Positions 8,637 to 18,199 are shown, counted from the stretch's first letter. The stretch: 64,000 bases of DNA from UBA1563 sp041667115 (GCA_041667115.1 JBAYFO010000003.1:67940-131939), one strand, 5' to 3'. A program made the numbers and translations. Notes: generated by a model not told the origin, from the letters alone.

Positions 8637-8673
8637 GAGTAAGAGTACTTATAAATGAGAAGTACTCTTACTC
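8637..8673. repeat. perfect 14-bp hairpin between ppdK and queA
   Basis: GAGTAAGAGTACTT is followed by a 9-base loop and its exact complement. No T-tract follows on the minus strand, so it is not a classical intrinsic terminator, though it would form at the 3' end of the ppdK transcript. Its words match the hexamer array at 7358-7440. Confidence 0.75.
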
Positions 8674-8695
8674 TCATCAAGTCCGTTTTACGGGA

Positions 8696-11473
8696 TTATT
8701 TTTTCTTTGAACCTTTTTTCTTATGATCTTTTTTCTTTTTGCTGTGCATTTCAGTTACCACCGCGCGGGCAGCAGCCAAACGAGCGATTGGTACACGGAA
8801 TGGTGAACAACTTACATAGTTCAAACCAACTTTATGACAGAATTCTACAGAAGAAGGTTCGCCGCCATGTTCGCCGCAAATACCGACTTTCAGATCCGGG
8901 CGTGTGCTTCTTCCTCTTTGTGTTCCGATCTCTAACAATTGACCAACGCCTTCTTGATCAAGCGCTTCAAAAGGATCAATTGGTAAAATTTCTTTATCAA
9001 CATACATCGGTAAGAATTTTCCGGCATCGTCACGGGATAACCCAAAAGTTGTTTGAGTTAAATCGTTTGTTCCAAAACTGAAAAACTCAGCGCGTTCGGC
9101 AATTTTATCGGCAACCAAAGCGGCGCGTGGTAATTCAATCATCGTTCCTACCAAGTAGTTGATCTTCACTTTCTTTTCAGCCATAACTTCGGAAGCAACT
9201 CTGCGGACAATTTCTTCTTGAAGTTTGAATTCAGTTAGCGTGCTCACTAACGGAATCATGATTTCCGGTTTTACTTTGAACCCTTCTTTCATAGCTTCTG
9301 CAGCGGCTTCAAATATTGCGCGCGCTTGCATTTCAGTGATTTCAGGATAGAGAATTCCGAGACGGCATCCTCTAAAACCAAGCATCGGATTGAACTCGTG
9401 TAAGCTTGCCATTTTTTCATTGATCTTTTTAACGCTAACGTTCAATGCATCTGAAAGTTCTTTAATTTCTGCATCGGTATGAGGTAAGAATTCGTGCAAC
9501 GGTGGATCAAGTGTTCTTACGGTTACCGGAAAACCTTTCATCGCTTTAAAGATTCCTTTAAAGTCTTCTCTTTGATAAGGAAGAAGTTCTGCCAACGCAG
9601 CTTTTCTTGCCTCAAGAGAGTCGGAAAGGATCATCTTTCTCATTGAAAGAATTTTATTTTCACCAAAGAACATATGCTCTGTACGGCAGAGACCAATACC
9701 TTCAGCGCCGAAAGCAATAGCATTTTCAGCTTGATCAGGTTGATCCGCATTTGTTCTGATACCTAATCTTCTAAAGGAATCCGCCCAATTCATCAAGCTG
9801 TTGTAAGTTTGAAAGATCGGAGATTCTTTTGCGCTGAGTGTTTTAGTGATAAGAACCTGAATAACTTCCGAAGGTTTTGTTTCAAGTTTGCCTTCAATAA
9901 CTTCACCGGTTGAACCGTCAATTGAAAGATATTCTCCTTCTTTTACAACGATATTTTTATTTTCAACACGGATGGTTCTTTCTTTGTAATCGATCTTCAA
10001 AGTACCGCAACCGGCAACGCAAACTTTACCCATTTGGCGGGCAACGAGTGCAGCATGTGAAGTCATTCCACCGCGAGCGGTTAAAATACCTTCGGCGGCG
10101 TTCATACCTTTAATGTCTTCTGGAGAAGTTTCGATACGAACAAGAATTACTTTATCTCCTTTGGCAGCCATTTCTTCTGCGTCTTGCGCGCTTAATGCAA
10201 CTTTACCAGAGGCAGCACCCGGACCGGCATTCAAGCCCTTCGCTAATAATCTTCCGGCGTCAATTGCTTTTTTCTTTTCAGTTAGATCGAAAATTGGTCT
10301 GAGTAATTGATTTAATTGGTTTGGTTCGATACGGAGAAGAGCTTCTTCCTTATCGATCAATTTTTCTTTAACCATATCAACAGCCATTTTGATGGCGGCA
10401 AATCCGGTTCTCTTGCCAACACGGCATTGCAGCATCCAGAGTTTACCTTGTTGAATGGTGAACTCAACGTCCATCATATCTTTGTAATGTTTTTCAAGTT
10501 TCAATCTGATGGCATCAAGTTCGCGATAAAGTCTTGCATTATCTTTTTTCAATTCAGAGATAGGAAGCGGAGTTCTTGTTCCGGCAACAACGTCTTCTCC
10601 TTGCGCGTTGAAAAGATATTCACCGTAGAAAATATTTGTTCCCGCAGCAGGATCGCGTGTAAACGCAACACCTGTACCGGAATCTTCGCCCATATTTCCA
10701 AACACCATTGATTGTACGTTAACCGCTGTTCCCCATGATTCAGGAATACCGTTCAATTTTCTGTATACGATAGCTCTATCGTTCATCCATGAGCTGAACA
10801 CTGCGCCAACCGCGCCCCAGAGTTGTTCTTCAGGATTTTCCGGGAAAGTGTGTCCGGTTTTCTTTTTAATTTCAGCTTTGAATTCCGCAACCAATTCTTT
10901 TAAATCATCGGCAGTTAATTCAGTATCAAGTTTAACTCCGCGGAGTTCTTTCTTCGCATCAAGAATTACTTCAAACGGATCGTGTTCGTGTTTGTCAACC
11001 GGTTTTAAGCCAAGCACAACATCGCCGTACATTTGTACGAATCTTCTGTAAGAGTCGTAAACGAAGCGGGGATTGTTTGTCTTCTTAATTAAAGCTTCAA
11101 CAGTTGTGTCATTCAAGCCAAGATTAAGGATCGTGTCCATCATTCCCGGCATTGAAGCACGTGCACCCGAACGAACCGAAACGAGCAGCGGATTTGTTGA
11201 CGATCCGAAAGTCGCTTTCATTTCTTGTTCAACTTTTGCAAGAGCTTTTTTAACTTGTTCTTTTAATTCTTTCGGATAAGAATTTTTGTTCTCATAATAT
11301 TGAGTACAAACTTCAGTGGTAATTGTAAAGCCCGCAGGAACCGGCAACCCGATGTTTACCATCTCTGCCAGGTTTGCGCCTTTACCACCAAGTAATGCTT
11401 TCATGTCGGCTCTTCCGTCAGCTTTCTTTCCGCCGAAGAAGTAGACATACTGATTTTTTTTTGATTTAGCCAT
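8696..11473 (-). CDS. ppdK: pyruvate, phosphate dikinase
   Basis: A 925-residue enzyme interconverting pyruvate, ATP and phosphate with PEP, AMP and pyrophosphate. The order is an N-terminal ATP-grasp domain (LGGKGANLAEM near residue 30), the phosphohistidine domain with T471 and H473 in GGMTSHAALVARQMG, and the C-terminal TIM barrel (SFGTNDLTQTTFG; GICGEHGGEP). T471 is the residue phosphorylated in regulated homologues. An unusual lysine-rich tail (about the last 17 residues) follows the normal end. The preceding SD AGGAG lies 11 bases before ATG. Confidence 0.97.
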   Translation of the reverse strand: MAKSKKNQYVYFFGGKKADGRADMKALLGGKGANLAEMVNIGLPVPAGFTITTEVCTQYYENKNSYPKELKEQVKKALAKVEQEMKATFGSSTNPLLVSVRSGARASMPGMMDTILNLGLNDTTVEALIKKTNNPRFVYDSYRRFVQMYGDVVLGLKPVDKHEHDPFEVILDAKKELRGVKLDTELTADDLKELVAEFKAEIKKKTGHTFPENPEEQLWGAVGAVFSSWMNDRAIVYRKLNGIPESWGTAVNVQSMVFGNMGEDSGTGVAFTRDPAAGTNIFYGEYLFNAQGEDVVAGTRTPLPISELKKDNARLYRELDAIRLKLEKHYKDMMDVEFTIQQGKLWMLQCRVGKRTGFAAIKMAVDMVKEKLIDKEEALLRIEPNQLNQLLRPIFDLTEKKKAIDAGRLLAKGLNAGPGAASGKVALSAQDAEEMAAKGDKVILVRIETSPEDIKGMNAAEGILTARGGMTSHAALVARQMGKVCVAGCGTLKIDYKERTIRVENKNIVVKEGEYLSIDGSTGEVIEGKLETKPSEVIQVLITKTLSAKESPIFQTYNSLMNWADSFRRLGIRTNADQPDQAENAIAFGAEGIGLCRTEHMFFGENKILSMRKMILSDSLEARKAALAELLPYQREDFKGIFKAMKGFPVTVRTLDPPLHEFLPHTDAEIKELSDALNVSVKKINEKMASLHEFNPMLGFRGCRLGILYPEITEMQARAIFEAAAEAMKEGFKVKPEIMIPLVSTLTEFKLQEEIVRRVASEVMAEKKVKINYLVGTMIELPRAALVADKIAERAEFFSFGTNDLTQTTFGLSRDDAGKFLPMYVDKEILPIDPFEALDQEGVGQLLEIGTQRGRSTRPDLKVGICGEHGGEPSSVEFCHKVGLNYVSCSPFRVPIARLAAARAVVTEMHSKKKKDHKKKGSKKK

Positions 11474-11513
11474 AAGTAGGAATTCTCCTGTATTTATTTG
11501 TTATTCTTTTTCA

Positions 11514-11536
11514 GATACTTTGAACCTGGAAGTATC
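11514..11536. terminator. hairpin between lpxK and ppdK
   Basis: GATACTT and AAGTATC pair perfectly around a 9-base loop, 7 bases after the lpxK stop on the minus strand. Only a short A-rich stretch follows, so termination would be weak; it may instead be part of the ppdK leader. Confidence 0.35.
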
Positions 11537-11542
11537 AATGAA

Positions 11543-12625
11543 TTATTTCGTTTTTGGTTCACTAAGTTTTTTAAAAAATTCATTTACAAAATCTTTCTCA
11601 TTATCAAACTGCAATTCAATTTTTAGATAGAAAATATCAATGTCGTCCAGCTCTTTTTTGAATTGCATCAGTTTTACCGCGTCTTTCTGCGTTGTGATTA
11701 CCGAGTGGACGTTCGTAGCATAAAACTGTTTTCTGATATTTTGAATGTCTTCCGGTGTATAAAATTTATGATCGCGAAAAACCATACGGTTGCCGGTGTC
11801 AACATGCATCTGTTCTAGCGCTTTAAAGAATGAGTGCGGATTCGCAATTCCGCCAACCACTAAACTTTTCTGACCTTTAAATTCTTCCGGTTCATAAAAC
11901 GTTTTCTTCTTGATGTCGAAAAATCCTTTTGCCGAATAGCGTGCGGTAAAAACTTGTTTCGTTTTAAAATATTTTTGAAGACGTTCCGGTATTTCTTTCT
12001 TCTCGGAAAATTTTCTGTTCAAGACAATAATATCAGCGCGTTTGGTCGAAGAAAAATCTTCACGGAGAAATCCGGTCGGCAAGAACGTGCGCCGCAATGG
12101 ACTCGCTTCAAGTAAAAACCGTTGTTCAAAAATCAGGATATCCAAATCTCTAAATATCCATCGATGTTGAAAGGCATCGTCCAAAACAATCGTATCAATT
12201 TTAGATTTCAACAGTAGTTTTTGTGCACCTTTAACACGGCTTTCGCTTACGGCAGCCGGAACAGAACACTCCAAAACCGTTTGATAAATTTCGTCTCCGC
12301 ACTCTTCAACACTTGTTTTAATTTCTTCACCGTCGGACACAAAAAGAAATCCTTCCGTTTTCCTTCCGTAACCGCGACTTAAGACTGCAACTTTTTTTCC
12401 GTTTTGCTTCAGCAATTTTGTCAGGTAAACAACAAGCGGGGTTTTTCCACTACCGCCAACGGTTAAGTTTCCAACACTGATAACGGTTGCACCAACTTTA
12501 GTTGACGGAAATATTTTTGCGTCAAACAAAAAATTTCTGATCGCCGTGATTAACACATAACCCGGAACAAGCGGTAGTGCTGCTAACCGTAAACCGTCTA
12601 CTATTTTTCGTTTGTTTATTTTCAC
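11543..12625 (-). CDS. lpxK: tetraacyldisaccharide 4'-kinase
   Basis: A 360-residue inner-membrane-associated kinase that phosphorylates the 4' position of the lipid A disaccharide. The Walker A loop is VGGSGKTPLVVYL near residue 57, with VLSRGYGRK following; DDAFQHRW and DILIFEQRF are family blocks. The start lies 4 bp after the DUF374 gene stop, giving a tight operon with it and lpxB. This shows the organism makes lipid A. Confidence 0.95.
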   Translation of the reverse strand: MKINKRKIVDGLRLAALPLVPGYVLITAIRNFLFDAKIFPSTKVGATVISVGNLTVGGSGKTPLVVYLTKLLKQNGKKVAVLSRGYGRKTEGFLFVSDGEEIKTSVEECGDEIYQTVLECSVPAAVSESRVKGAQKLLLKSKIDTIVLDDAFQHRWIFRDLDILIFEQRFLLEASPLRRTFLPTGFLREDFSSTKRADIIVLNRKFSEKKEIPERLQKYFKTKQVFTARYSAKGFFDIKKKTFYEPEEFKGQKSLVVGGIANPHSFFKALEQMHVDTGNRMVFRDHKFYTPEDIQNIRKQFYATNVHSVITTQKDAVKLMQFKKELDDIDIFYLKIELQFDNEKDFVNEFFKKLSEPKTK

Positions 12626-12629
12626 TTGC

Positions 12630-13292
12630 TTAGTCTAAAAATTCTTGAGCTTTTTTTTGCAACTCGTTTAGCTTTTCTTCACATTGCACAATCATACTTG
12701 ATGTTTCGTCGTAACTTAAATTTTTGTCGATCCTTATAGGTTCGGAATAAAACAACTGCACTTTTGAAAACGGGAATGGAACTTCAAACTTGTCCCAGCT
12801 ATGCAATCTTGTTTTTGATTTGTAACCTACTCCAACAAGCACCAGCGGCACTTCGCTTTTTTTTGCAGTTATCACTGCACCGGCTTTCATTTTGAAGTTT
12901 GGTCCGCGCGGTCCGTCAGGTGTAATTGCCACCGGGCATTCGTGCCTGGCGTGATCGACCATAATTTCCAACGCAATATTGCCGCCTTTAGAACTTGAGC
13001 CGCGAACGACTTTATATTTCCATTTACGCAATATTTTTGAGAGCAAGTCACCATCTTTACTTTTACTTATGATGGCAAGTAATTTTAAATTCCTGTGGGC
13101 AAACCAGGGAATCACCATCGTTCCGTGCCAGAAGGCAAGCACAAAATTTTTCTTCTCATCTAAAAGTGCTTGAAGAGTTTCTCCTCCCGACTTTTGAATT
13201 CGCAATGTTTTGCAAAGCGTTTGAATCAATATGTAAAGAACATAACTTCCTATAAAGCGGAGAAAATCTTGATACAGTTTTCTAGGCTTCAT
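12630..13292 (-). CDS. DUF374 lysophospholipid acyltransferase-like protein
   Basis: A 220-residue member of the DUF374 branch of lysophospholipid acyltransferases. Seen are FWHGTMVIPWF (the catalytic-histidine block, about residue 54) and ITPDGPRGP near residue 140, which binds the glycerophosphate or sugar acceptor in relatives. It overlaps the end of lpxB by 11 bp and is followed by lpxK, so a role in adding an acyl chain to lipid A or its Kdo-bearing precursor is likely but inferred. The first 25 residues hold a membrane-seeking helix. Confidence 0.85.
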   Translation of the reverse strand: MKPRKLYQDFLRFIGSYVLYILIQTLCKTLRIQKSGGETLQALLDEKKNFVLAFWHGTMVIPWFAHRNLKLLAIISKSKDGDLLSKILRKWKYKVVRGSSSKGGNIALEIMVDHARHECPVAITPDGPRGPNFKMKAGAVITAKKSEVPLVLVGVGYKSKTRLHSWDKFEVPFPFSKVQLFYSEPIRIDKNLSYDETSSMIVQCEEKLNELQKKAQEFLD

Positions 13293-14424
13293 TAATTGAT
13301 GCTAAAATTATTTGGGCGGCAGTTTTAGAAGCGTCTTTGGTTCCAAGAACATTTTTCAGATTTTTTAACTTATCCGAGATTGTTTGGTAAAGAGCTTTAT
13401 CGCTTAAAAAATTGCTGCATTCATTTAAAATATTTTTTGTATTTACCGCATCTTGAATTAATTCGGGGACGATGGTTTCACCACCGATAATATTGGCCAA
13501 TCCAATATTCTGCAACGTTATTAATCTTTTCCCGATCAGATACGTAAGCGCATTTGTTTTATAAACAATTACCATCGGCAAACCAAACAGAGCGGCTTCA
13601 AGCGTTGAGGTTCCCGATTTAATGATACCAAGTTTTGCGTATTTAAAAAGTTCATACGATTTATTTTTAATGACCCGGTATTCTTTTTCGTCACTTACGT
13701 TCTTAAAAGTTTTTTCATCAATATTTGAAGAACAACCGACGACAACCTGCAAATTGAATTTCCTTGCAACGGCAACCGCTCCTTCAATTACCGAAGGAAA
13801 TATTTTTGCTACTTCTTGGATTCTGCTCCCGGGAAGAACCAGCAAGATTTCCTTTTGCATATCAAGATTGTTTTGCAAGAAAAAATCGTTCCGCTCAATG
13901 AGCGAATAGTTGTTGATCCGTTCAATTAACGGATGCCCGACAAATGTTGCATCCACTCCCGCTTTTTTATAAAACGTTTCTTCAAACGGAAAGAGCACCA
14001 ACATTTTGTTCACAAGCTTTTTTATTTTGTGAATGCGGTGCTTGCCCCAAGCCCATATTTGCGGAGAAATATAGTAGATTATTTTTCTTTCCATCGCATT
14101 CAGCTTTTTCGCGATGCTTAAATTGAACCCGGGATAATCGATCAACACGCATGTTTGAATATCTTTTTCTTCAACAAGTTTCAGCACATCGGTCTGTACT
14201 TTTTTTATAAACGGCAAATGTTTAATCACCTCAACAAAACCGAGAAACGCCATTTTATTAATGTGATAGAGAAGCTGCATTCCTTCACTCTTCATTTCAT
14301 CGCCGCCGATCCCGTAAAACGAAAGAGAAGGATCAATTGCTTTCATCGCTTTTATTAATGCGGCTCCGTGCAAGTCGCCCGAACTTTCACCGGCAAGAAC
14401 CAATATGTTTTTCTTTACGGTCAC
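13282..14424 (-). CDS. lpxB: lipid-A-disaccharide synthase
   Basis: A 380-residue GT19 glycosyltransferase that joins UDP-2,3-diacylglucosamine and lipid X. Conserved blocks are LAGESSGDLHGA at residues 9-20, FYGIGGDEM near 37, IDYPGFNLSIAKK near 94, IYYISPQIWAW near 117, and GTSTLEAALFG near 277. The length is standard. It begins the lpxB-DUF374-lpxK run. Confidence 0.96.
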   Translation of the reverse strand: MTVKKNILVLAGESSGDLHGAALIKAMKAIDPSLSFYGIGGDEMKSEGMQLLYHINKMAFLGFVEVIKHLPFIKKVQTDVLKLVEEKDIQTCVLIDYPGFNLSIAKKLNAMERKIIYYISPQIWAWGKHRIHKIKKLVNKMLVLFPFEETFYKKAGVDATFVGHPLIERINNYSLIERNDFFLQNNLDMQKEILLVLPGSRIQEVAKIFPSVIEGAVAVARKFNLQVVVGCSSNIDEKTFKNVSDEKEYRVIKNKSYELFKYAKLGIIKSGTSTLEAALFGLPMVIVYKTNALTYLIGKRLITLQNIGLANIIGGETIVPELIQDAVNTKNILNECSNFLSDKALYQTISDKLKNLKNVLGTKDASKTAAQIILASINEA

Positions 14425-14426
14425 GG

Positions 14427-15008
14427 TTAGGACATTCTTCTAAAAAACCATAAGAGAATTAATGTTCCGGCTACAATTGAAAAGGCTTGCAGCGTTCTTC
14501 GTTCCGAACGCAACCCTTTTTTAATATCATATTCAGGTTGCTCAACTCCTTCTTTTTTGTAGGGAGATAAACGCGGAAAAATACGCGGAACATTTTTATA
14601 GTAATCAGCAAAATCATTTCCAAATTTTTCTCTGAGAAAGCCTTCTTCTTCTTTTATTATTTCGTAATACTGGAAAACAAAAAAAGCTAACGCAAGAATT
14701 TGCAGATACGGGAAAAGGGCAAAGGACATAATTCCCAATCCGAAATAAATTAAAATATTTCCGACATAGAGCGGGTTGCGAACATGTGCATATGGTCCGT
14801 TTATGACCAAATACGTTCCACCAACTTTACCGGTTGTGCGTGTTTCGCTGCCTGCCCAACTTACCGCCCAAAGCCGGATCAGTTCACCGCAAACCGCAAT
14901 AAGCAATCCAAGTGGCAAGCTCCAAACATTTGATTGTTGGTAAGCTATCATCATAATTAAAAATGGTATTGGCGTGTAGCTTCTGTATTTAAAAAGTTTA
15001 TTAGTCAT
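14427..15008 (-). CDS. isoprenylcysteine carboxyl methyltransferase-like membrane protein
   Basis: A 193-residue integral membrane protein with about five hydrophobic segments. NGPYAHVRNPLYVGNILIYFGLG (around residues 90-112) is the SAM-binding signature of the ICMT/phospholipid methyltransferase superfamily. It ends 3 bp before lpxB begins, so it is cotranscribed with lipid A genes. Its substrate is unknown; a lipid or a membrane-bound small molecule is plausible. A heptamer array overlaps its start codon region. Confidence 0.8.
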   Translation of the reverse strand: MTNKLFKYRSYTPIPFLIMMIAYQQSNVWSLPLGLLIAVCGELIRLWAVSWAGSETRTTGKVGGTYLVINGPYAHVRNPLYVGNILIYFGLGIMSFALFPYLQILALAFFVFQYYEIIKEEEGFLREKFGNDFADYYKNVPRIFPRLSPYKKEGVEQPEYDIKKGLRSERRTLQAFSIVAGTLILLWFFRRMS

Positions 15009-15027
15009 TTGTCATTCGTCATTTGTT
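15003..15027. repeat. heptamer array TCATTTG
   Basis: Three 7-bp units (TCATTTG, TCATTCG, TCATTTG) run through the start codon of the methyltransferase-like gene and toward the end of the four-helix-bundle gene. Confidence 0.7.
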
Positions 15028-15387
15028 GTTGATATTTTTTGAACCAATCGATTTTATATAAGCGTTTAATTTTATATGAAGAAGATCAATTTTGTCATTA
15101 TAAATTTGAAGCGCATTTGTCGTAATTAAATTTCTATTCTCTGCTTTCTTTAACCAAACTTGTGTTTCTGTTAAAGAACCTCTACTGATGTAACAAAAAT
15201 GTTTGTTCTCCTGATAATGAAATCTTCCAAAACCTTCCGCAATATTAGCGGCAACCGAATCAGCAGAATTTACAAGCTGTTTTCCGAGAGTACTCTTTGC
15301 AAAATAGTCCCACGCAAGAACTTCTTTCCAAACCATTTCACCAAGTTCCATCGCAAGATTAAAGACTTCCAGTTCACTTAACTTCAT
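15019..15387 (-). CDS. four helix bundle protein (23S rRNA IVP family)
   Basis: A 122-residue all-helical protein of the family first seen as ORFs inside 23S rRNA intervening sequences and often annotated four helix bundle protein. Recognisable blocks are LGKQLVNSADSVAANIAEGFGRF (about residues 33-55) and SRGSLTETQVWL near 70. No rRNA is present here; it sits between lipid A genes and a phosphatase with heptamer arrays on both sides, which suggests it arrived as a small mobile-type cassette (inference). Biochemical function is unknown. Confidence 0.85.
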   Translation of the reverse strand: MKLSELEVFNLAMELGEMVWKEVLAWDYFAKSTLGKQLVNSADSVAANIAEGFGRFHYQENKHFCYISRGSLTETQVWLKKAENRNLITTNALQIYNDKIDLLHIKLNAYIKSIGSKNINNK

Positions 15388-15400
15388 TTTACAACTTCAC

Positions 15401-15435
15401 TTCCAATGTCCATTGACTGATGACCAATGACCACT
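15401..15435. repeat. heptamer array CCAATGT/CCAATGA
   Basis: Five degenerate 7-bp units (CCAATGT, CCATTGA, CTGATGA, CCAATGA and a partial) fill the gap between the HAD phosphatase and the four-helix-bundle gene. Internal units are partly self-complementary (CCATTG/CAATGG type). Confidence 0.65.
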
Positions 15436-16174
15436 ATCCTAACTTATATAAGTTTTTTCTTTTCAATTCTGCTTGATGTCTTTTCTTTAACCGTTTTTTT
15501 GAGAACAAAGTTTCCAATCGGGAAACAACGTCGTTGAAATTGTCGTACGGGAAAAAGGTTACTTTTTCTTTTTCACAAAATTTACGGAGCGAGTCTTTCG
15601 CAAAAATAAAATCGCAATATTGCGCGGGACAAACATCCGAACTTCCGTTACCGATGTAAATCGTAAACTCATCATCGCCGCTGTTTTCAATTATGTGGTT
15701 GCGCTTACAGTTTGCGCAGTCTTTACATTCTTCATCGCGATACGGAAAAACCGGTTCAGGCTTTCCGCTTCCATTTTCAATTAATCGATTTGAGAAAATT
15801 GGAATACCGGCAATATTTTCTCTCTCTAAAATTGTTTTGATGTAAAATTCAAACCCGTCGCTCAGAATTACCATCTCAATTTTATGTTCCCGAGAAAATG
15901 AAACAAGCCGGTGAAATGCCTCATCAATTTTGAAAGAACGCACAAAATTTGTCAACTCATCAATTGAGACCGGATTCAATATTCCAAACAATGCTTTCCA
16001 GCCTTCAACCGAGGTAAGCTCCCGTGAGCTTATACTTTTAATTATCGCTTCCGCTTTTTCAGTATCACCATATTGCAAAAAAATCTGCTCGCCGATATCT
16101 TGTTGTGTTATTGTCCCGTCAAAATCAACAAAAATTTTATAAACACGTTTTACCTGTTCGGAGTCAACACTCAT
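15434..16174 (-). CDS. HAD-IB family phosphatase (MtnX-like)
   Basis: A 246-residue haloacid dehalogenase phosphatase. The nucleophile motif is FVDFDGTITQQD (D17, D19), motif II is ILSDGFEF near residue 110, and IGNGSSDVCPAQYCD is the late metal-binding motif. A cysteine cluster CKDCANC inserted near residue 165 is typical of MtnX-like relatives. MtnX acts in methionine salvage, but no other salvage gene is nearby, so the substrate is uncertain; phosphoserine is another possibility. Confidence 0.8.
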   Translation of the reverse strand: MSVDSEQVKRVYKIFVDFDGTITQQDIGEQIFLQYGDTEKAEAIIKSISSRELTSVEGWKALFGILNPVSIDELTNFVRSFKIDEAFHRLVSFSREHKIEMVILSDGFEFYIKTILERENIAGIPIFSNRLIENGSGKPEPVFPYRDEECKDCANCKRNHIIENSGDDEFTIYIGNGSSDVCPAQYCDFIFAKDSLRKFCEKEKVTFFPYDNFNDVVSRLETLFSKKRLKKRHQAELKRKNLYKLG

Positions 16175-16207
16175 AAAAACATTTCTCTAGAAAGCTTCTT
16201 CATACAG

Positions 16208-18199
16208 CTACTTTGTAATCACCATTTTTTTCACATCAACAAAATCGCCTGACGTAAAACGGTAGAAATAAATTCCAGCAGGAAGATCGCTTCCGTCGAA
16301 CACAAATTTATTTTTCCCTACTTGAGTATCTGTTAACAAAATCTCATTTACTTTTTCAACTCTCGAATTAAATATTTCAAGTTTTACTTTTTGCGGATTT
16401 GTCAAATTAAAGATGATCGTTGTCTTTCCTGAAAACGGATTCGGTGAATTTTGAACAACATACATTTCCTCCGCGTTTGCGGGGGCAAAAGTGATTTTTT
16501 CTATCGCAGAAAAATTTTTCTTCCCGTCTCTATCAAATTGAGATAACCGGAAGTAAACCATTCCGGCATCTTCCAACGGTTCGCCAAGTTGATAGCTATT
16601 TGTTTTTCCTACTTCAGATGTAAACACCGTGGCAACCGGCTGCCAAACATTTCCAATTGCATCCTGCTTATTCATCATTTCAATTTTGTAAGTAAATAAA
16701 TCAGATTCATTCATTACCTTCCACGTAAGCTGAACTGAATCAGAAACCACTTGCGCTGAAAATTCCGTTATTTGGGAAACCAATGTTTTAGGACTAAATA
16801 ACCGCTGCCCATAAATACCGGTTCCTTCTTTTCGAGTTTCTTTGTATAACACAATCACTCCCCCTTTTTGATCAGAAAAAAGAGAGAGATAACTTTTATC
16901 TGAATTTTTATCTACGGCAACCGGCGTTCCTTCTTCATTCCACAATAATTCTTTCTTGACGGAAATTTTTTGAGCATAAATGGCTGGCTTCTGCGACTGA
17001 TTTGCTTGATCAAGCCAGGCGAGTATTGTATTTCCTTTTTCATCAGAAGCGATTACTTGACCAAATTGATCATTCTTTGTTTTTGTAATAGGAATTCCAC
17101 CCGGATTCCAAACTGCCGTTCCATTCGTTTTATATTTTTGAACGTAAATGTTTTTTCTCCCCTTAAAATCATTTACCCAACTGATTACTAACGTTAAATC
17201 TCCCGCTAAAACAGCCTGAGGATTTACCTGATTCCCTTTTTGTCTTGTAACAATCGTGCGCTTCTCCTCTAATACCGTTTTCCCGCTTGATGTTAGCAAT
17301 TGATGAGAAATAGTTTTTTGTCTCCCAAGATTTTGCCAATAAACATAGAGGAGTCCCGGTTTTGCAAGCAACGCATGGTACCCGGCAATACTCGATGCAT
17401 GCCCTGAAATATCAACAACTTCTTTCCAGACAAGTTTTCCAGATTCATTAATATACTGAGCATGTATCTGATAAATTTTATTTTCATTTTCTGCCCACAA
17501 CACAAAGCATCCACCCTTTTCGTCTGGATAAACCGAAGCGTTGTTCTTTGCGGAGAAGGATTTATTTATTAATACTCCATCGTTCAAAAACTTTGGGATG
17601 CCTGCTTCCGAAACGATTTGCAATTTTAAATAATATTCTGTCGGCGCAGCATCGGATTTTTCAATGTAGGTAAAATACGAAGTGTTCTTTTGATCTAAAG
17701 CTGCACCACAGTTAACAAGCATATTCTGTCCGTTTGAAATTTTCAAACCGGAAGCACTCCACAAAAGCATTCCGTTGCTTTTAACCAGTTGGGCGTATAG
17801 TTCACCGCGGGTTGTAGATGAATAATCATTCCAAAGAACAACTGCATTGTCCGAATTGTTTCCTGCTGCGAGAGGATTTTTTTTCTCTCCACCTATCGAG
17901 CTAACGCTTTTGCCATCGGCGCGAAAACTTACGTTTCCGTCATTATCGAAGTGTACAAAGAAAATATCTGCAGAGGCATTAGTTTTTGAGTCCTGCCAAA
18001 AAAGAAAAGCTCCGCCGTTTCCATCTTCTACGGAAGAAATGTTTACGGCATTTTTGGCATCAAAGACAAGCTGGGTATTCAATTCAGAGTTTGTAATCCA
18101 CTGGCTATAACCCGTAGATGAAATCAAGAGACAAAAAAGGAAGACAAAAGGAGCAAATTTATTTCTACTGAAAAATATTTTAGTGAAACTAAGCAACAT
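16208..18199 (-). CDS. secreted protein with type IX secretion sorting domain
   Basis: A 663-residue exported protein. Residues 1-32 are a signal peptide with a hydrophobic core ending near TGYSQ. The middle is a long run of repeated units of the form W..Dxk.G....FW, each with a D/N-rich turn, probably beta-propeller blades. Residues about 585-663 are the type A Por secretion C-terminal sorting domain (NSPNPFSGKTTI, then LPAGIYFYRF and a terminal KKMVITK). It should cross the outer membrane by T9SS and be anchored on the surface. It overlaps the smc stop by 11 bp. No enzymatic motif was seen. Confidence 0.85.
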   Translation of the reverse strand: MLLSFTKIFFSRNKFAPFVFLFCLLISSTGYSQWITNSELNTQLVFDAKNAVNISSVEDGNGGAFLFWQDSKTNASADIFFVHFDNDGNVSFRADGKSVSSIGGEKKNPLAAGNNSDNAVVLWNDYSSTTRGELYAQLVKSNGMLLWSASGLKISNGQNMLVNCGAALDQKNTSYFTYIEKSDAAPTEYYLKLQIVSEAGIPKFLNDGVLINKSFSAKNNASVYPDEKGGCFVLWAENENKIYQIHAQYINESGKLVWKEVVDISGHASSIAGYHALLAKPGLLYVYWQNLGRQKTISHQLLTSSGKTVLEEKRTIVTRQKGNQVNPQAVLAGDLTLVISWVNDFKGRKNIYVQKYKTNGTAVWNPGGIPITKTKNDQFGQVIASDEKGNTILAWLDQANQSQKPAIYAQKISVKKELLWNEEGTPVAVDKNSDKSYLSLFSDQKGGVIVLYKETRKEGTGIYGQRLFSPKTLVSQITEFSAQVVSDSVQLTWKVMNESDLFTYKIEMMNKQDAIGNVWQPVATVFTSEVGKTNSYQLGEPLEDAGMVYFRLSQFDRDGKKNFSAIEKITFAPANAEEMYVVQNSPNPFSGKTTIIFNLTNPQKVKLEIFNSRVEKVNEILLTDTQVGKNKFVFDGSDLPAGIYFYRFTSGDFVDVKKMVITK

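Noticed and set aside
8637..8673. Intrinsic terminator of ppdK
   Set aside because: The hairpin is perfect but lacks a U-tract in the direction of ppdK, so it is listed as a repeat.
15019..15387. 23S rRNA intervening sequence
   Set aside because: The protein family matches but no rRNA sequence surrounds it.
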